Positions 6,960-16,637 are shown, counted from the stretch's first letter. The stretch: 64,000 nt of DNA from JAENVU01 sp963756815 (GCA_963756815.1 CAVWPR010000004.1:276921-340920); one strand, 5' to 3'. Notes: a model not told the origin generated them from the sequence alone. Program-made: numbers and translations.

Positions 6960-8315
6960 CTATTCCTGGAACTGGCCGAGGTCCATACCCCGCAGCGCGC
7001 TGAGCTTCGGGCGCTTGCCCGCCCCGCCGGTCAGCTGCTTCATCATCGACTGCACCTGCTTGAACTGCTTGAGGAGCGCGTTCACCTGGGTGGTGGTCGT
7101 GCCGCTCCCCTGGGCGATCCGCAGGCGGCGGGAGCCGTTGATCATCGTCGGGTCGCGACGCTCCGCGGGGGTCATCGAGCAGATGATGGCCTCGACCCGT
7201 CCGAGCTCGCCCTCGTCGAGCTCCTGGTTGCGCAGCTCCTTGGGCATCCCCGGCAGCATCTTCATGATGTTGCCGATCGGTCCCATCTTGCGGACCTGGC
7301 GCATCTGCTCGAGGAAGTCCTCGAGCGTGAACTGGCCCTTGGCGAGCTGCTCCTGCGCGCGCTGGGCGACGTCGGCGTCGAAGCTCTCCTCGGCCTTCTC
7401 GATGAGCGTGAGCACGTCGCCCATGCCGAGGATGCGGCTCGCCATCCGGTCGGGGTGGAACGGCTCGAAGTCCTCGAGCTTCTCGCCGGTGCCGACGAAC
7501 AGGATCGGCTTGCCGACGACCTCCTTGACCGAGAGCGCGGCTCCACCGCGCGCGTCGCCGTCGATCTTGGTGAGCACGATGCCGTCGAGGGACACCGCCT
7601 CGTCGAAGGTGGTGGCCACGTTGACCGCCTCCTGGCCGGTCATCGCGTCGACGACGAGCAGCGTGTCGTGGGGCTGGAGGATGTCGCGCACCTCGCGCAG
7701 CTCCACCATGAGCTCGACATCGATCTGCAACCGACCGGCGGTGTCGACGATCACCACGTTGCGACCGAGTCGGGCCGCCTCCTCGAGCGCACCCTCCGCC
7801 GCCCGGACCGGGTCCTGCGGGCCGTCGTCGGGCAACGAGAAGACCGGGACGTCGACCCGCCGGCCGAGCACGCGCAGCTGCTCGACCGCGGCCGGGCGTT
7901 GCAGGTCGGCGGCCACGAGCAGGGGTTGCAGCCCCTGGCTCTTGAGCTGCCGGGCGAGCTTCGCGGCGGCGGTCGTCTTCCCGGCGCCCTGCAGGCCGCA
8001 CATCATCACGACGGTGGGCGGCTTCGAGCTCATCGCGAGCTTGCCCGTCTCGCCGCCGAGGGTGGTGATGAGCTCCTCGTGCACGATCTTGATGACCTGC
8101 TGCGCGGGGCTGAGGCTCTTCTGCACCTCGGCGCCGTTCGCGCGCTCCTTGACGCGCGCGATGAGCGACTTCACCACCTTGACGTTGACGTCGGCCTCGA
8201 GCAGCGCGAGGCGGATCTCGCGCGCGACGGCGTCGATGTCGGCCTCGGTGAGCTTCCCGCGACTCCGCAGCTTGGAGAAGATGCCGTCGAAACGGTCCGA
8301 GAGGGCGTCGAACAT
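6960..8315 (-). CDS. ffh: signal recognition particle GTPase Ffh
   Basis: 451 residues. N domain at 1-90, G domain with GLQGAGKTT (107-115), VDTAGRLQID, TKIDGDARGG and GTGEKLEDF, then the methionine-rich M domain with INGSRRLRIAQGSG and the tail QFKQVQSMMKQL. It binds signal sequences and 4.5S RNA and delivers ribosomes to the receptor FtsY, also in this window. ATG at 8315 has a near-perfect TATACT hexamer nine bases upstream, so the transcript is leaderless or nearly so. A methyltransferase gene diverges from it. Confidence 0.98.
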   Translation of the reverse strand: MFDALSDRFDGIFSKLRSRGKLTEADIDAVAREIRLALLEADVNVKVVKSLIARVKERANGAEVQKSLSPAQQVIKIVHEELITTLGGETGKLAMSSKPPTVVMMCGLQGAGKTTAAAKLARQLKSQGLQPLLVAADLQRPAAVEQLRVLGRRVDVPVFSLPDDGPQDPVRAAEGALEEAARLGRNVVIVDTAGRLQIDVELMVELREVRDILQPHDTLLVVDAMTGQEAVNVATTFDEAVSLDGIVLTKIDGDARGGAALSVKEVVGKPILFVGTGEKLEDFEPFHPDRMASRILGMGDVLTLIEKAEESFDADVAQRAQEQLAKGQFTLEDFLEQMRQVRKMGPIGNIMKMLPGMPKELRNQELDEGELGRVEAIICSMTPAERRDPTMINGSRRLRIAQGSGTTTTQVNALLKQFKQVQSMMKQLTGGAGKRPKLSALRGMDLGQFQE

Positions 8316-8324
8316 GTGCGGGCG

Positions 8325-8330
8325 AGTATA
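8325..8330 (-). promoter_or_regulatory. ffh: putative -10 (TATACT) of ffh
   Basis: TATACT on the minus strand, nine bases before the ffh ATG, matches the sigma-70/SigA consensus closely. Initiation about seven bases downstream would put the 5' end at or beside the ATG. Confidence 0.55.
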
Positions 8331-8385
8331 CGGACGGGCCCCGTCGCCCCCGACCTCGGCGCGGCGGCCGCGCGATGATCGCCGG

Positions 8386-9090
8386 GTGGGTGAGGTCGGG
8401 CGCGAGCCGCAGTACGAAGCGGTGGCCGACGAGTTCCGGGACCACGCCACGTCGGGGTTCTTCAACGCCCACGTCGACCGTCCCGCGTGCCTGGCGCTGC
8501 TCGGCGACGTCGCGGGCCTGCGGGTGCTCGACGCCGCCTGCGGACCGGGGCTCTACGCCGAGGAGCTGGCCGCACGCGGCGCCGAGGTGGTGGGCTTCGA
8601 CCACAGCGCGCGCATGGTCGAGCTGGCGAGCGCGCGTGTGCCGGCGGCCGTGTTCCGCGTCCACGACCTCGGCGAGCCGCTCACCTGGCTGCCCGACGCC
8701 AGTGTCGACCGAGCGCTCTGCGCGCTCGCGATCGAGTACGTCGACGATCGGGTGCCGGCGCTGCGCGAGCTGCGGCGCGTGCTCCGACCCGGCGGGGCGC
8801 TCGTCCTCTCGAAGCTCCATCCGACGGCCGACTGGCTGCGTCACGGCGGCGACTACTTCGAGACGCGCGTCGTCGAGGAGGTGTGGACCGGCGTGCCGGG
8901 CACCTGGCACATGCGCTTCTGGATCGCGCCGCTCGAGCAGACCTTCGCCGAGATCGCGGACGCCGGGTTCCTCGTGGAGCGGCTCGTGGAACCGCGCCCG
9001 GTGCCCTCGGCCGAGGCCCTCGACGCGGAGCGGTACGAGCGCTTCTCCACCCAGCCCGGGTTCCTCGCGCTGCGGCTGGTCGCCCGTTAG
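8386..9090 (+). CDS. SAM-dependent class I methyltransferase
   Basis: 234 residues from GTG. Motif I is clear, VLDAACGPG at 47-55, followed by AAR-GAEVVGFDHSARMV, the ALCALAIEYV acidic-loop region and LRRVLRPGGALVLSKLHP. These define a UbiE/Methyltransf_11-like enzyme. The C-terminal half (YFETRVVEEVWTG, MRFWIAPLEQTF) probably sets substrate choice, which cannot be predicted. A GATGAT hexamer six bases before GTG supports the start. It is divergent from ffh and convergent with ftsY, the two stops overlapping by four bases. Confidence 0.88.
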   Translation: MGEVGREPQYEAVADEFRDHATSGFFNAHVDRPACLALLGDVAGLRVLDAACGPGLYAEELAARGAEVVGFDHSARMVELASARVPAAVFRVHDLGEPLTWLPDASVDRALCALAIEYVDDRVPALRELRRVLRPGGALVLSKLHPTADWLRHGGDYFETRVVEEVWTGVPGTWHMRFWIAPLEQTFAEIADAGFLVERLVEPRPVPSAEALDAERYERFSTQPGFLALRLVAR

Positions 9091-10232
9091 AACAACGCCG
9101 CGACGAACTCCTCGGGGTCGAACGGCACGAGGTCGTCCGCGGTCTCGCCGATCCCGACGACCTTCACCGGGATGCCGAGCTCCGACTGGATCGCGAGCAC
9201 GATCCCGCCCTTGGCGGTGCCGTCGAGCTTCGTGAGCACCACGCCCGTGACGTCGACCGCCTCCGCGAACTGCCGGGCCTGCGTCAGCCCGTTCTGGCCG
9301 GTGGACGCGTCGACCACGAGCAGCACCTCGCACAACGCGCCCTCGGTGCGCTCGACGATGCGCCGGAGCTTCTTCAGCTCCTCCATCAGGTTCACCTTCG
9401 TGTGCAGTCGCCCGGCGGTGTCGACGAGCACGAGGTCGGCGCCGCGCGTGGTGGCCGCGCTCATGGCGTCGAACACGACCGAGCCCGGGTCGGCGCCCTC
9501 CTGGCCGCGCACGATCTCGGTGTCGGTGCGGTCGGCCCACGTGGCGAGCTGCTCGGCGGCGGCGGCTCGGAAGGTGTCGGCCGCGGCCAGCACCACTCGC
9601 CGACCCTCGTCGTTCTCGCGCCGTGCGAGCTTCGCGATGCTCGTGGTCTTCCCCACGCCGTTCACGCCCACGAACATCCACACGCTCGGCGGCGTGGCTC
9701 CGTGGTGCAGCTCGCGGTCGACGTCGGCGAGCAGGGTCACGAGCTCCTCGCGGAGCAGGGCGATGACGCGCTCCGGATCACCGGTCTTCTCCGCCTTGGC
9801 CCGCTCGCGGACCGCGTCGATGACCTTCGTCGTCGTGGGGACGCCGACGTCGGCGAGGATCAGCGCCTCCTCGAGCTCGTCCCAGGTCTCGTCATCGACC
9901 TTGCCCCGGCCGGCGATGCCCGAGAACGCGCCCGCGAACGCGGCACGGGTCCGGCCGAGCCGGTCGCGCAGACGCGGCTTGACCCGCTCGACCACCTCAG
10001 GCTCGACGACCTCAGGCTCGACGACCTCAGGCTCGGGTGCGGTCGTGACCTCGGGCGGCGCGACGGGTGGTGGCGACACGGGCCGCGTCGGGGTGGGACG
10101 CGTCGGCGTGGGACGCGTCGGCGCCTCGGGCACACCGCGGTCGGTGCGCGTCGAGCGCCGGGAGAGGAAGAGCCCGCCTGCGATCAGCACGACCGCGAGG
10201 GCGACGATGAGGAGGATGACGACGAGTTCCAT
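9087..10232 (-). CDS. ftsY: signal recognition particle receptor FtsY
   Basis: 381 residues. An N-terminal membrane helix (VVILLIVALAVVLIAGGLFL, 4-23) is followed by a Pro/Glu/Val/Thr-rich linker with short repeats (about 37-82), then the NG domain: P-loop VGVNGVGKTTS (189-198), DTFRAAAAEQL, LVDTAGRLHTK, TKLDGTAKGG and GIGETADDLVPFD. Replacing the acidic A domain of E. coli with a TM anchor is common in actinobacteria. It docks SRP-ribosome complexes at the membrane with Ffh. Confidence 0.97.
   Translation of the reverse strand: MELVVILLIVALAVVLIAGGLFLSRRSTRTDRGVPEAPTRPTPTRPTPTRPVSPPPVAPPEVTTAPEPEVVEPEVVEPEVVERVKPRLRDRLGRTRAAFAGAFSGIAGRGKVDDETWDELEEALILADVGVPTTTKVIDAVRERAKAEKTGDPERVIALLREELVTLLADVDRELHHGATPPSVWMFVGVNGVGKTTSIAKLARRENDEGRRVVLAAADTFRAAAAEQLATWADRTDTEIVRGQEGADPGSVVFDAMSAATTRGADLVLVDTAGRLHTKVNLMEELKKLRRIVERTEGALCEVLLVVDASTGQNGLTQARQFAEAVDVTGVVLTKLDGTAKGGIVLAIQSELGIPVKVVGIGETADDLVPFDPEEFVAALF
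9987..10122 (-). repeat. two 15-bp minisatellites in the ftsY linker
   Basis: At 9987-10035 a 15-bp unit (containing CTCAGGCTCGACGAC) recurs about three times and encodes PEVVE repeats. At 10081-10122 a second 15-bp unit (containing GGGACGCGTCGGCGT) recurs about three times and encodes TRPTP repeats. Both keep frame and lie in the linker between membrane anchor and GTPase. Confidence 0.8.
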
Positions 10233-10287
10233 CGGGGCCGGAGACTAACGGCGGGTACCGACGGGCCCGCGAGGCGCCGACGCGTGC

Positions 10288-11301
10288 TCAGACCGGGTCG
10301 GGCGGGCCACCGTCGGTGCGGAAGGTCGTCAGATCCTGGTCGATGGGCACGATGCCCGCCTCGTCGAGCGCCGCCTTGACCCGGGGCCGCAGCGCCCGGG
10401 CCACGGTCCACTGCGCGAGCGGCTTCGTCTTCACCATGACGCGGATCACCACCTGGCGCGCGGTGACCTGCTCCACCCCGAGGACCTCGGGCTCGTCGAG
10501 CACGACGTCGCGGAACTCCGGGTCGTCGACGACGGCACGGGCGGCCGCGGTGATCGCGCGCGTGGCGGCCTCGATGTCGGAGTCGTACGCGACGGCGACG
10601 TCGAGCACCGCTCGCGACCATTGCTGGCTCTTGTTGGCGACCCGTCGGATCTCACCGTTCGGGACGTGCCAGACGACGCCTTCGACGTCACGCAGGCGGG
10701 TCGTGCGGAGGCTCACTCCCTCGACGGTGCCGGTCGCGTCACCGACGTCGATGACGTCACCGACTCCGTACTGGTCCTCCACGAGCATGAAGATGCCACT
10801 GACGAAGTCCTTCACCAGCGACTGTGAGCCGAAGCCGACCGCGACGCCGATGATGCTGGCACCGATCCCGATCGCGGCGAGGTTCACGTCGAGGGTGTCC
10901 AGGATCATCACGAACGCCGTCGCCCAGATGAGGGCGGCGACGATGCTGCGGATCACCGCCCCGATCGTCTCGGCGCGCAAGGCACGACGGACGTTCGGTA
11001 CCGGCGACGTGTCGAGCAACGCGACGCCGGTGCGGCGGCGGATCTTGTCGAGCGTCTCGACCGCTTCGTCACGCGCGAGCCGGTTCACGATGCGTCGGAT
11101 GACCAGCCGTGAGATCCGCACGACGACGTAGGCCACGACGACGATCACGAGGATCCGGAACGCGTCGTCGGCGAGCTGGGCGGCCCGGCCGCTGCCGGTG
11201 ATGTCGAAGACCGTCGAGCAGACCCAAGGACGGTGGCCCGGGGGGCCGCACGCGTTCGTCAACTCGAGCTCATCGGCGGCGGACGTCGCGAGGGGGAGCA
11301 T
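10288..11301 (-). CDS. MscS family small-conductance mechanosensitive channel
   Basis: 337 residues. Membrane helices fall at about 45-68 and 115-160; the pore helix and beta-domain region GIGASIIGVAVGFGSQSLVKDFVSGIF is characteristic, followed by GDVIDVGDATGTVEGVSLRTT and VVWHVPNGEI, the MscS beta-domain. The C-terminal alpha/beta domain is complete. It should gate on membrane tension and release solutes on osmotic downshift. It sits downstream of smc and upstream of ftsY on the same strand, with gaps of 204 and 55 bases. The start could be somewhat downstream. Confidence 0.93.
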   Translation of the reverse strand: MLPLATSAADELELTNACGPPGHRPWVCSTVFDITGSGRAAQLADDAFRILVIVVVAYVVVRISRLVIRRIVNRLARDEAVETLDKIRRRTGVALLDTSPVPNVRRALRAETIGAVIRSIVAALIWATAFVMILDTLDVNLAAIGIGASIIGVAVGFGSQSLVKDFVSGIFMLVEDQYGVGDVIDVGDATGTVEGVSLRTTRLRDVEGVVWHVPNGEIRRVANKSQQWSRAVLDVAVAYDSDIEAATRAITAAARAVVDDPEFRDVVLDEPEVLGVEQVTARQVVIRVMVKTKPLAQWTVARALRPRVKAALDEAGIVPIDQDLTTFRTDGGPPDPV

Positions 11302-11505
11302 GCGGTCACCAGGATGTCAGCCGCGATCCCACCGGCCGTGACCGGGGCCCATCCGTCGCCCAGGAGCACGTCGACGGTCCGCGCACCGAGCCCGGAGCGA
11401 GGAACGAGCGCAGGGCGAGCAGCGGCGCAGCGAGCCCCTGTCCGGCAACCGGACGGATCCGCGAGCGGAGCCGCCGCAGGGGCGCCGCGAGCGGAGACGC
11501 CGGAA
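11302..11505. other. intergenic region with degenerate GAGCGNAGCG-type repeats
   Basis: No ORF with coding character. It holds several overlapping variants of a GAGCG(A/C)(A/G)G-like unit, e.g. around 11390-11435 and 11455-11500, resembling the exact 27-bp repeat found at 32767 and 49447. The segments can form GC-rich hairpins, so a role as smc terminator is possible. No uridine run follows. Confidence 0.35.
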
Positions 11506-14500
11506 TCACGTGAGGACGATCTCGCCCCGCATGCGCTGGCTCACGACCTTCGTCGAGCCGCCGGGCGCCATGGTGACGCCGTAGAGGCAGTCGCCGGCCT
11601 CCATCGTGCGCTTCTGGTGCGAGACGATCACGAGCTGGGCGTCGTTGCGGAACTCGTGCACGAGATCGAGGAAGCGGTGCAGGTTCACGTCGTCGAGCGC
11701 GGCCTCGACCTCGTCGAGCAGGTAGAAGGGCGACGGCCGCGAGCGGAACACGCTGAAGAGGAACGCCATCGCGGTGAGCGAGCGCTCACCGCCCGACAGC
11801 AGCGAGAGGCGCTTGGTGTTCTTGCCCGACGGGCGCGCCTCCATCTCGATGCCGGTGTTGAGCAGGTCGTCGGGGTCGGTGAGGAACACCCGACCCGAGC
11901 CGCCCGGGAAGAGCGTCGAGAACAGACGGGTGAAGTGCTCCTGCACGTCGGCGAACGCTGCGTCGAAGACGGTGACGATCTCCTGGTCGACGGCCTTGAT
12001 CACACGCTGCAGCTCGCGACGCGAGTTCTTGACGTCGTCGAGCTGCTGGACGAGGAAGTCGTGGCGCTCCTGCAGCGCCTCGTACTCCTCGAGCGCGAGC
12101 GGATTGATCGGGCCCATGAGCCGCAGGTCGCGGTCGAGGTCGCGGGCCCGGCCGGCCAGCGTCGTCCCCTCCGGCACCTGGGGTGCAGGTGCCTCGATCG
12201 CGACACCGGGCTCGCAGTCGAATTCGGTGCGGATGCGCTCGACCGCCGCCTCGAGCCGCATGCGGTTCTCGGCCTCCTCCACCTCGCGCCGCTGCTGACG
12301 CTCCCGGACCCCCGCGAGCAGGCGCTCCTGCGCGTGACGCTCGTTGCGCAGGGTCTCGAGCCGGCCGCCCGCCTCGCTCGCCCGCTCGGCCTGGACGCGA
12401 CGCTCCTCGCGGAGTCGCCCGAGCACGGTGTCGATCCGGCCGGTCAGCTCGTCGAGGCGGCCGCCGATCGCGAGGTAGGCCTCGCCCTTGGCGAGCAACG
12501 AGGCGCGGTAGCGCTCCGCCGCCGCCTTCGCCTCCGGATCGCGCGCGAGACGCGTCTCGACCTCTCCGAGGCGGCGGGTGAGGATCGTGCGGCGCTCGTC
12601 GATCGCGGCCACCCGCACCGAGTGCTCGCGCCGCAGCCGGCGGATCTCCACCTCGCGCGCGTCGAGGTCGGCGAGCACCGCCGCTCGCGCCGCGGCCCGT
12701 CGGTCCGCCTCGGCCTCGGCCGCGGCGAGCTCCGGCGCGCGCGCCTCGAGCGCGGCGATGCGGGCCCGCTCCGCGCCCAGCGCGTCGACGAGCGCGATCC
12801 GGTTCCCACCGGTGACCTCGAGCTCCTGCGTGCGGTCGGCGCGCTCACTGGCGAGCCGCTCGCTCGCGGCCTGGGCCCGGTCGTGTGCGCTGCGTGCGTG
12901 ACGGGCCGTCTCCTCGGCCCGGCGCTCGACCTCGCGCCGCTCGTGCACCGCGGCGCGCGCCTGGTCCACGGTGGTGTGGGCCGCGTCGCGCGCCTCGACC
13001 GCGCGCTCGGCGGCGTCGATCGCCTCGTCGAGCGCGGCCCGGGTCACGCCGGCCGACTGCTCGGCACCGAAGCGCCATGGCCGGCCACCGCCGAAGCGGT
13101 CGCCGGCACGCGTCATCACGGTGAGGTCGGGATTGGCGGCGGCGAGGTCCATCGCGGAGCGCCAGTCGCCGTCGGCGAGCACGACGCCCGCGAGCGTGCG
13201 GGCCAGGGTGGCCTGCAGCCCCGGCAGGCTCGCCCGCACACAGCCGGCGAGGGAACGCGCGCCTGCGGGTGCCAGGGTCGCGCCAGTGGTGACCGCGGTG
13301 TCGGCGGCATCGAGCACCAGGAGCCACGCGGCCGCGTCGCCGGCCGCGAGTCGCTCGACCGCGCCGCGTGCCTCGTCGCGTCCGGACACGATGAGCGCAC
13401 CCATGGCGTCGCCCAGCGCCGCGGCCACGGCGCGCTCGGCTCCGGGCTCGATCACGAGGTGGTTCACGAGGGCGCCGGCGACGCCCACCATGCCGTCGAG
13501 CACCGCGGCGGCCTCGGCGTCGTTCGCGGCGTCGAGCGCCTGCGCGAGCGCATCGGCGCGGCCCTGCCACTTGCCCGCCTCGGACTCCGCCTCGGCGAGA
13601 CGGGCCTCGGCGGCGGTGAGCTCCTCCTCGGCGTGTGCGCGTGCGCTCGCCGCGGCCTCGGCCGCCGCGACCGCGCTCGGCACCGTCGACTCGGCGGCCC
13701 GGAGCTTCTCGGTGGCGGCGTCGAGATCGAACGCGAGCTGCTCGCGACGCTGCTCCAGACCGCGGGCGCGGGCGTCGAAGCGGGCGAGCTCCTCCTCGAT
13801 CCGCACCAGCCCGTCGCGCCGCGCGGCCAGCTCTCGTCGCACCGCCTCGGCCTCGGCGACCGGGTCGGCGTCCGTCGTGGCGTCGCCCAGGAACTCCGCG
13901 CGCTCGCGCACCAGCGCGCGCTCGCTCGCCTCGACCTCGAGGCCCTGCTCGGCGAGCGCGCCGGAATCGGGCTCGAGCGCGTCGAGCTCGGCACGGATCG
14001 CGCCGGCGTCGGCCACGAGCGTCTCGACCACGCCTTCGTCGGCCGCGGCCGTGAGCTCCCGCTCCAGGCCACGCCGGCGTTCCTCGACGAGCGCGCGCAG
14101 GCCTCGGGCCCGCTCGCGCATCGACTCGACGCGCGTCAACGCGTCGGCGAGGTCGCCGTGTCCGACGTCGGTGAGCGCCCGCTCGGCGTCCAGGACGGAC
14201 ACGTCGAGATCGCGGAGGCGACCCTGGATCGTCGCCTCCTCGCGCTGGAGCTCCCCGGCTTGCTCGCGCAGGCGGGTCGTCTTCAGCTGGAGGCCGGCGA
14301 GCTCGCGTCCCGCGAGGTGCACACGGATCGCGCGCAGCTCGTCGACGACGCCGTCGTGGCGGCGCGCCGCGTCGGCCTGCTTCTGCAACGGCCCGAGGCC
14401 GCGCCGGACCTCCCGCAGGAGATCGTTCAGCCGCAGGAGGTTGCCCTCGGTCGCCTCGAGGCGGCGCTCGGCCTTCTCCCGACGCTTCCGGTACTTGAGG

Positions 14501-15000
14501 ATCCCCGCCGCCTCCTCGATGACCGCGCGCCGGTCCTCCGGGCGGGAGTTCAGGATCGAGTCGAGCTGGCCCTGCCCGACGATGACGTGTTGCTGACGGC
14601 CGATGCCGCTGTCGGAGAGCAGCTCCTGGATGTCGAGCAGCCGGCACGGCGCACCGTTGATCGCGTACTCGGAGTCGCCGTTGCGGAACAGCGTCCGGGT
14701 GATCGTCACCTCGGTGAACTCGATCGGCAGCAGATTCGCGGAGTTGTCGATCGTGAGCGACACCTCGGCACGCCCGAGCGCCGGGCGGTCGGCGGTGCCG
14801 GCGAAGATGACGTCGTCCATCTTCCCGCCGCGCAACGTGCGCGGGCCCTGCGCGCCGAGCACCCACGCGACGGCGTCGACGAGGTTCGACTTCCCCGACC
14901 CGTTCGGGCCGACGACGACCATCACGCCGGGTTCGAACTCGAGCACGGTCTTGTCCGCGAACGACTTGAACCCGCGCAGCGTCAGAGACTTCAGGAACAC
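11506..15000 (-). CDS. smc: chromosome segregation ATPase SMC
   Basis: 1,164 residues from GTG, with an AAGGAGG-type ribosome binding site close upstream. The N-terminus has FKSFADKTVLEFEPG and Walker A GPNGSGKSN (31-39). A long coiled coil leads to the hinge, about residues 500-640 (LDGMVGVAGALVNHLVIEPG). A second coiled coil ends in the C-terminal ATPase half with signature LSGGERSLTAMAFL and Walker B FYLLDEVEAALDD. With ScpA/B (not in window) it forms the condensin that compacts and separates chromosomes. Gene order smc-mutM-rnc is typical for actinobacteria. Confidence 0.98.
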   Translation of the reverse strand: MFLKSLTLRGFKSFADKTVLEFEPGVMVVVGPNGSGKSNLVDAVAWVLGAQGPRTLRGGKMDDVIFAGTADRPALGRAEVSLTIDNSANLLPIEFTEVTITRTLFRNGDSEYAINGAPCRLLDIQELLSDSGIGRQQHVIVGQGQLDSILNSRPEDRRAVIEEAAGILKYRKRREKAERRLEATEGNLLRLNDLLREVRRGLGPLQKQADAARRHDGVVDELRAIRVHLAGRELAGLQLKTTRLREQAGELQREEATIQGRLRDLDVSVLDAERALTDVGHGDLADALTRVESMRERARGLRALVEERRRGLERELTAAADEGVVETLVADAGAIRAELDALEPDSGALAEQGLEVEASERALVRERAEFLGDATTDADPVAEAEAVRRELAARRDGLVRIEEELARFDARARGLEQRREQLAFDLDAATEKLRAAESTVPSAVAAAEAAASARAHAEEELTAAEARLAEAESEAGKWQGRADALAQALDAANDAEAAAVLDGMVGVAGALVNHLVIEPGAERAVAAALGDAMGALIVSGRDEARGAVERLAAGDAAAWLLVLDAADTAVTTGATLAPAGARSLAGCVRASLPGLQATLARTLAGVVLADGDWRSAMDLAAANPDLTVMTRAGDRFGGGRPWRFGAEQSAGVTRAALDEAIDAAERAVEARDAAHTTVDQARAAVHERREVERRAEETARHARSAHDRAQAASERLASERADRTQELEVTGGNRIALVDALGAERARIAALEARAPELAAAEAEADRRAAARAAVLADLDAREVEIRRLRREHSVRVAAIDERRTILTRRLGEVETRLARDPEAKAAAERYRASLLAKGEAYLAIGGRLDELTGRIDTVLGRLREERRVQAERASEAGGRLETLRNERHAQERLLAGVRERQQRREVEEAENRMRLEAAVERIRTEFDCEPGVAIEAPAPQVPEGTTLAGRARDLDRDLRLMGPINPLALEEYEALQERHDFLVQQLDDVKNSRRELQRVIKAVDQEIVTVFDAAFADVQEHFTRLFSTLFPGGSGRVFLTDPDDLLNTGIEMEARPSGKNTKRLSLLSGGERSLTAMAFLFSVFRSRPSPFYLLDEVEAALDDVNLHRFLDLVHEFRNDAQLVIVSHQKRTMEAGDCLYGVTMAPGGSTKVVSQRMRGEIVLT

Positions 15001-15070
15001 TCCGCAGCTCCTCCTTGGCCGATGCCGGAGCGTACGCGCGCGCCTCGCAAAACGCGCGGATCGGTCACGC

Positions 15071-15910
15071 TCAGACCTGGCAGTACGGGCAGAAGAACGT
15101 GGACCGTCCCGCGTACTTCTCCCGCACGATCGCGCGCCGGCAGCGCAGGCACGCCTGCCCGTCGCGGGCGTACACCTGGTGGTGCTCCTGGTAGCCGCCC
15201 TTCTTGCCGAACAGGTCCACGTACTGCTCGTCGGCAAGGGACGAGCCCCGGTACTTCACACCCTCCTGGAGCACCTCGACCACGGCCCGGTAGAGCCGGC
15301 GCACCTCCTCGGGGCGCAGCTCGTCGCTCATCCGGTCGTAGCGCAGCCCCGCGTGGTGGAGGATCTCGTCGGAGTAGATGTTGCCGATGCCGGCGATGAA
15401 CTTCTGGTCCATGAGCGCGGCCTTGAGCTTCATGTGCCGCTGCGCGACCAGCTCCCCGAAGTAGTCCCAGCTCATCGCGCTCTCGAGCGGGTCCAGCCCG
15501 AGGTGGGCGAGCTCGTCGACCTGGTCCTCGATGCCGTCGAGCTCGGTCACGAACATCTCGCCGAACGTGCGCGGGTCGATGAACCGCAGCTGGCCGCCCT
15601 GGGTGAAGGTGATGACCACGTGGGTGTGCTTGGCCATCGCCTCCTTGGTGCCGGCCGCACGCCGCAGCTGGCCCGACATCCCGAGGTGGATCACCAGCAC
15701 CTCACCGCCGTCGAGCTTCACGAGGAGGTACTTGCCCCTCCGCTCGACACCCAGGAGCTTCTTGCCGACCAGCGCGGACGTGAACTGCTTCCGCTGCCGG
15801 TATCGCCGGATCGACCGCATCCCGGTGACGTCGACGGCCTTGACCTTCTTGCCGACGACCTCCTTCTCGAGATCTCGCCGGATCACCTCGACCTCAGGGA
15901 GCTCAGGCAC
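15071..15910 (-). CDS. mutM: formamidopyrimidine-DNA glycosylase (Fpg/MutM)
   Basis: 279 residues from GTG, giving the processed N-terminus PELPEVEVIRRDLE in which Pro2 and Glu3 are the catalytic residues. Also present: HLGMSGQLR, FIDPRTFGEM, the helix-two-turn-helix GIGNIYSDEILHHAG, and the C-terminal zinc finger CLRCRRAI...FFCPYC. It removes 8-oxoguanine and ring-opened purines. The start overlaps the end of rnc by eight bases, showing co-transcription. Confidence 0.97.
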   Translation of the reverse strand: MPELPEVEVIRRDLEKEVVGKKVKAVDVTGMRSIRRYRQRKQFTSALVGKKLLGVERRGKYLLVKLDGGEVLVIHLGMSGQLRRAAGTKEAMAKHTHVVITFTQGGQLRFIDPRTFGEMFVTELDGIEDQVDELAHLGLDPLESAMSWDYFGELVAQRHMKLKAALMDQKFIAGIGNIYSDEILHHAGLRYDRMSDELRPEEVRRLYRAVVEVLQEGVKYRGSSLADEQYVDLFGKKGGYQEHHQVYARDGQACLRCRRAIVREKYAGRSTFFCPYCQV

Positions 15911-16628
15911 CCTGCTCCTCCCCTGCCCCGATCGGCGACTCGCCCGCCGACACCCGTTCCCACGCCGCACGTGCCGACGCCTGCTCGGCCTGCTTCTTGG
16001 AGCCGCCCTCGCCGTATCCGTAGGCCGCGCCGTCGAGGAGCACCGTGGCGAAGAAGCGCTTCGCGTGGTCCGGTCCCTCGTCGCGCACCTGGTAGCGCGG
16101 CAGTCGGTCGAACCGCTGCGCCGCGAGCTCCTGCAACCGCGTCTTGTAGTCGTCGCCGCCCGGGCCGGTCGCGGCTTCGGTGATACGCGTCGCGAACAGG
16201 CGCAGCACCACCTCCCATGCCGCGTCCATCCCGCCGTCGAGGTAGACCGCGGCGATCACGGCCTCCATCGCGTCGGCGAGGATCGACGGCTTGTCGCGGC
16301 CTCCCGAGGTGTCCTCGCCCTTGCCGAGCAGGAGACAGGGACCGAGCGCGACGTCGGCCGCGACCTCGGCGAGCACGTCGGAGTTCACGACCGACGCCCG
16401 CACCTTGGCCAGCTCGCCCTCCTGGTGCTGGGGGTAGTGCCGGTAGATGTGATCGGTGACGACCATGCCGAGCACCGCGTCGCCGAGGAACTCGAGCCGC
16501 TCGTTCGACGGGTCCTCGGGGTGCTCGGCGCACCACGACCGGTGCGAGAGTGCCTGCCGGAGGACGCCGCGCTCGCGGAAGCTCCAGCCGAGTCGCGACT
16601 CGAACACGGCGTGGGCGTCGGCATCCAT
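15903..16628 (-). CDS. rnc: ribonuclease III
   Basis: 241 residues. The RNase III signature NERLEFLGDAVLG (42-54) supplies Glu and Asp for metal binding; the second acidic site is in SILADAMEAVIAAVYLDGG. The dsRNA-binding domain spans about 155-230 (TRLQELAAQR...GYGEGGSKKQAEQASARAAW). It processes rRNA precursors and other double-stranded RNAs. It lies between acpP (102-base gap) and mutM (8-base overlap). Confidence 0.97.
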   Translation of the reverse strand: MDADAHAVFESRLGWSFRERGVLRQALSHRSWCAEHPEDPSNERLEFLGDAVLGMVVTDHIYRHYPQHQEGELAKVRASVVNSDVLAEVAADVALGPCLLLGKGEDTSGGRDKPSILADAMEAVIAAVYLDGGMDAAWEVVLRLFATRITEAATGPGGDDYKTRLQELAAQRFDRLPRYQVRDEGPDHAKRFFATVLLDGAAYGYGEGGSKKQAEQASARAAWERVSAGESPIGAGEEQGA

Positions 16629-16637
16629 GCGTCCCGG

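Noticed and set aside
6832..9681. A 949-residue minus-strand open frame over ffh and ftsY
   Set aside because: Arg/Gly/His-rich shadow of the two real genes in another frame; no motif.
11233..15399. A 1,388-residue plus-strand open frame antisense to smc
   Set aside because: Antisense shadow caused by GC3 bias; smc on the minus strand has all ATPase motifs.
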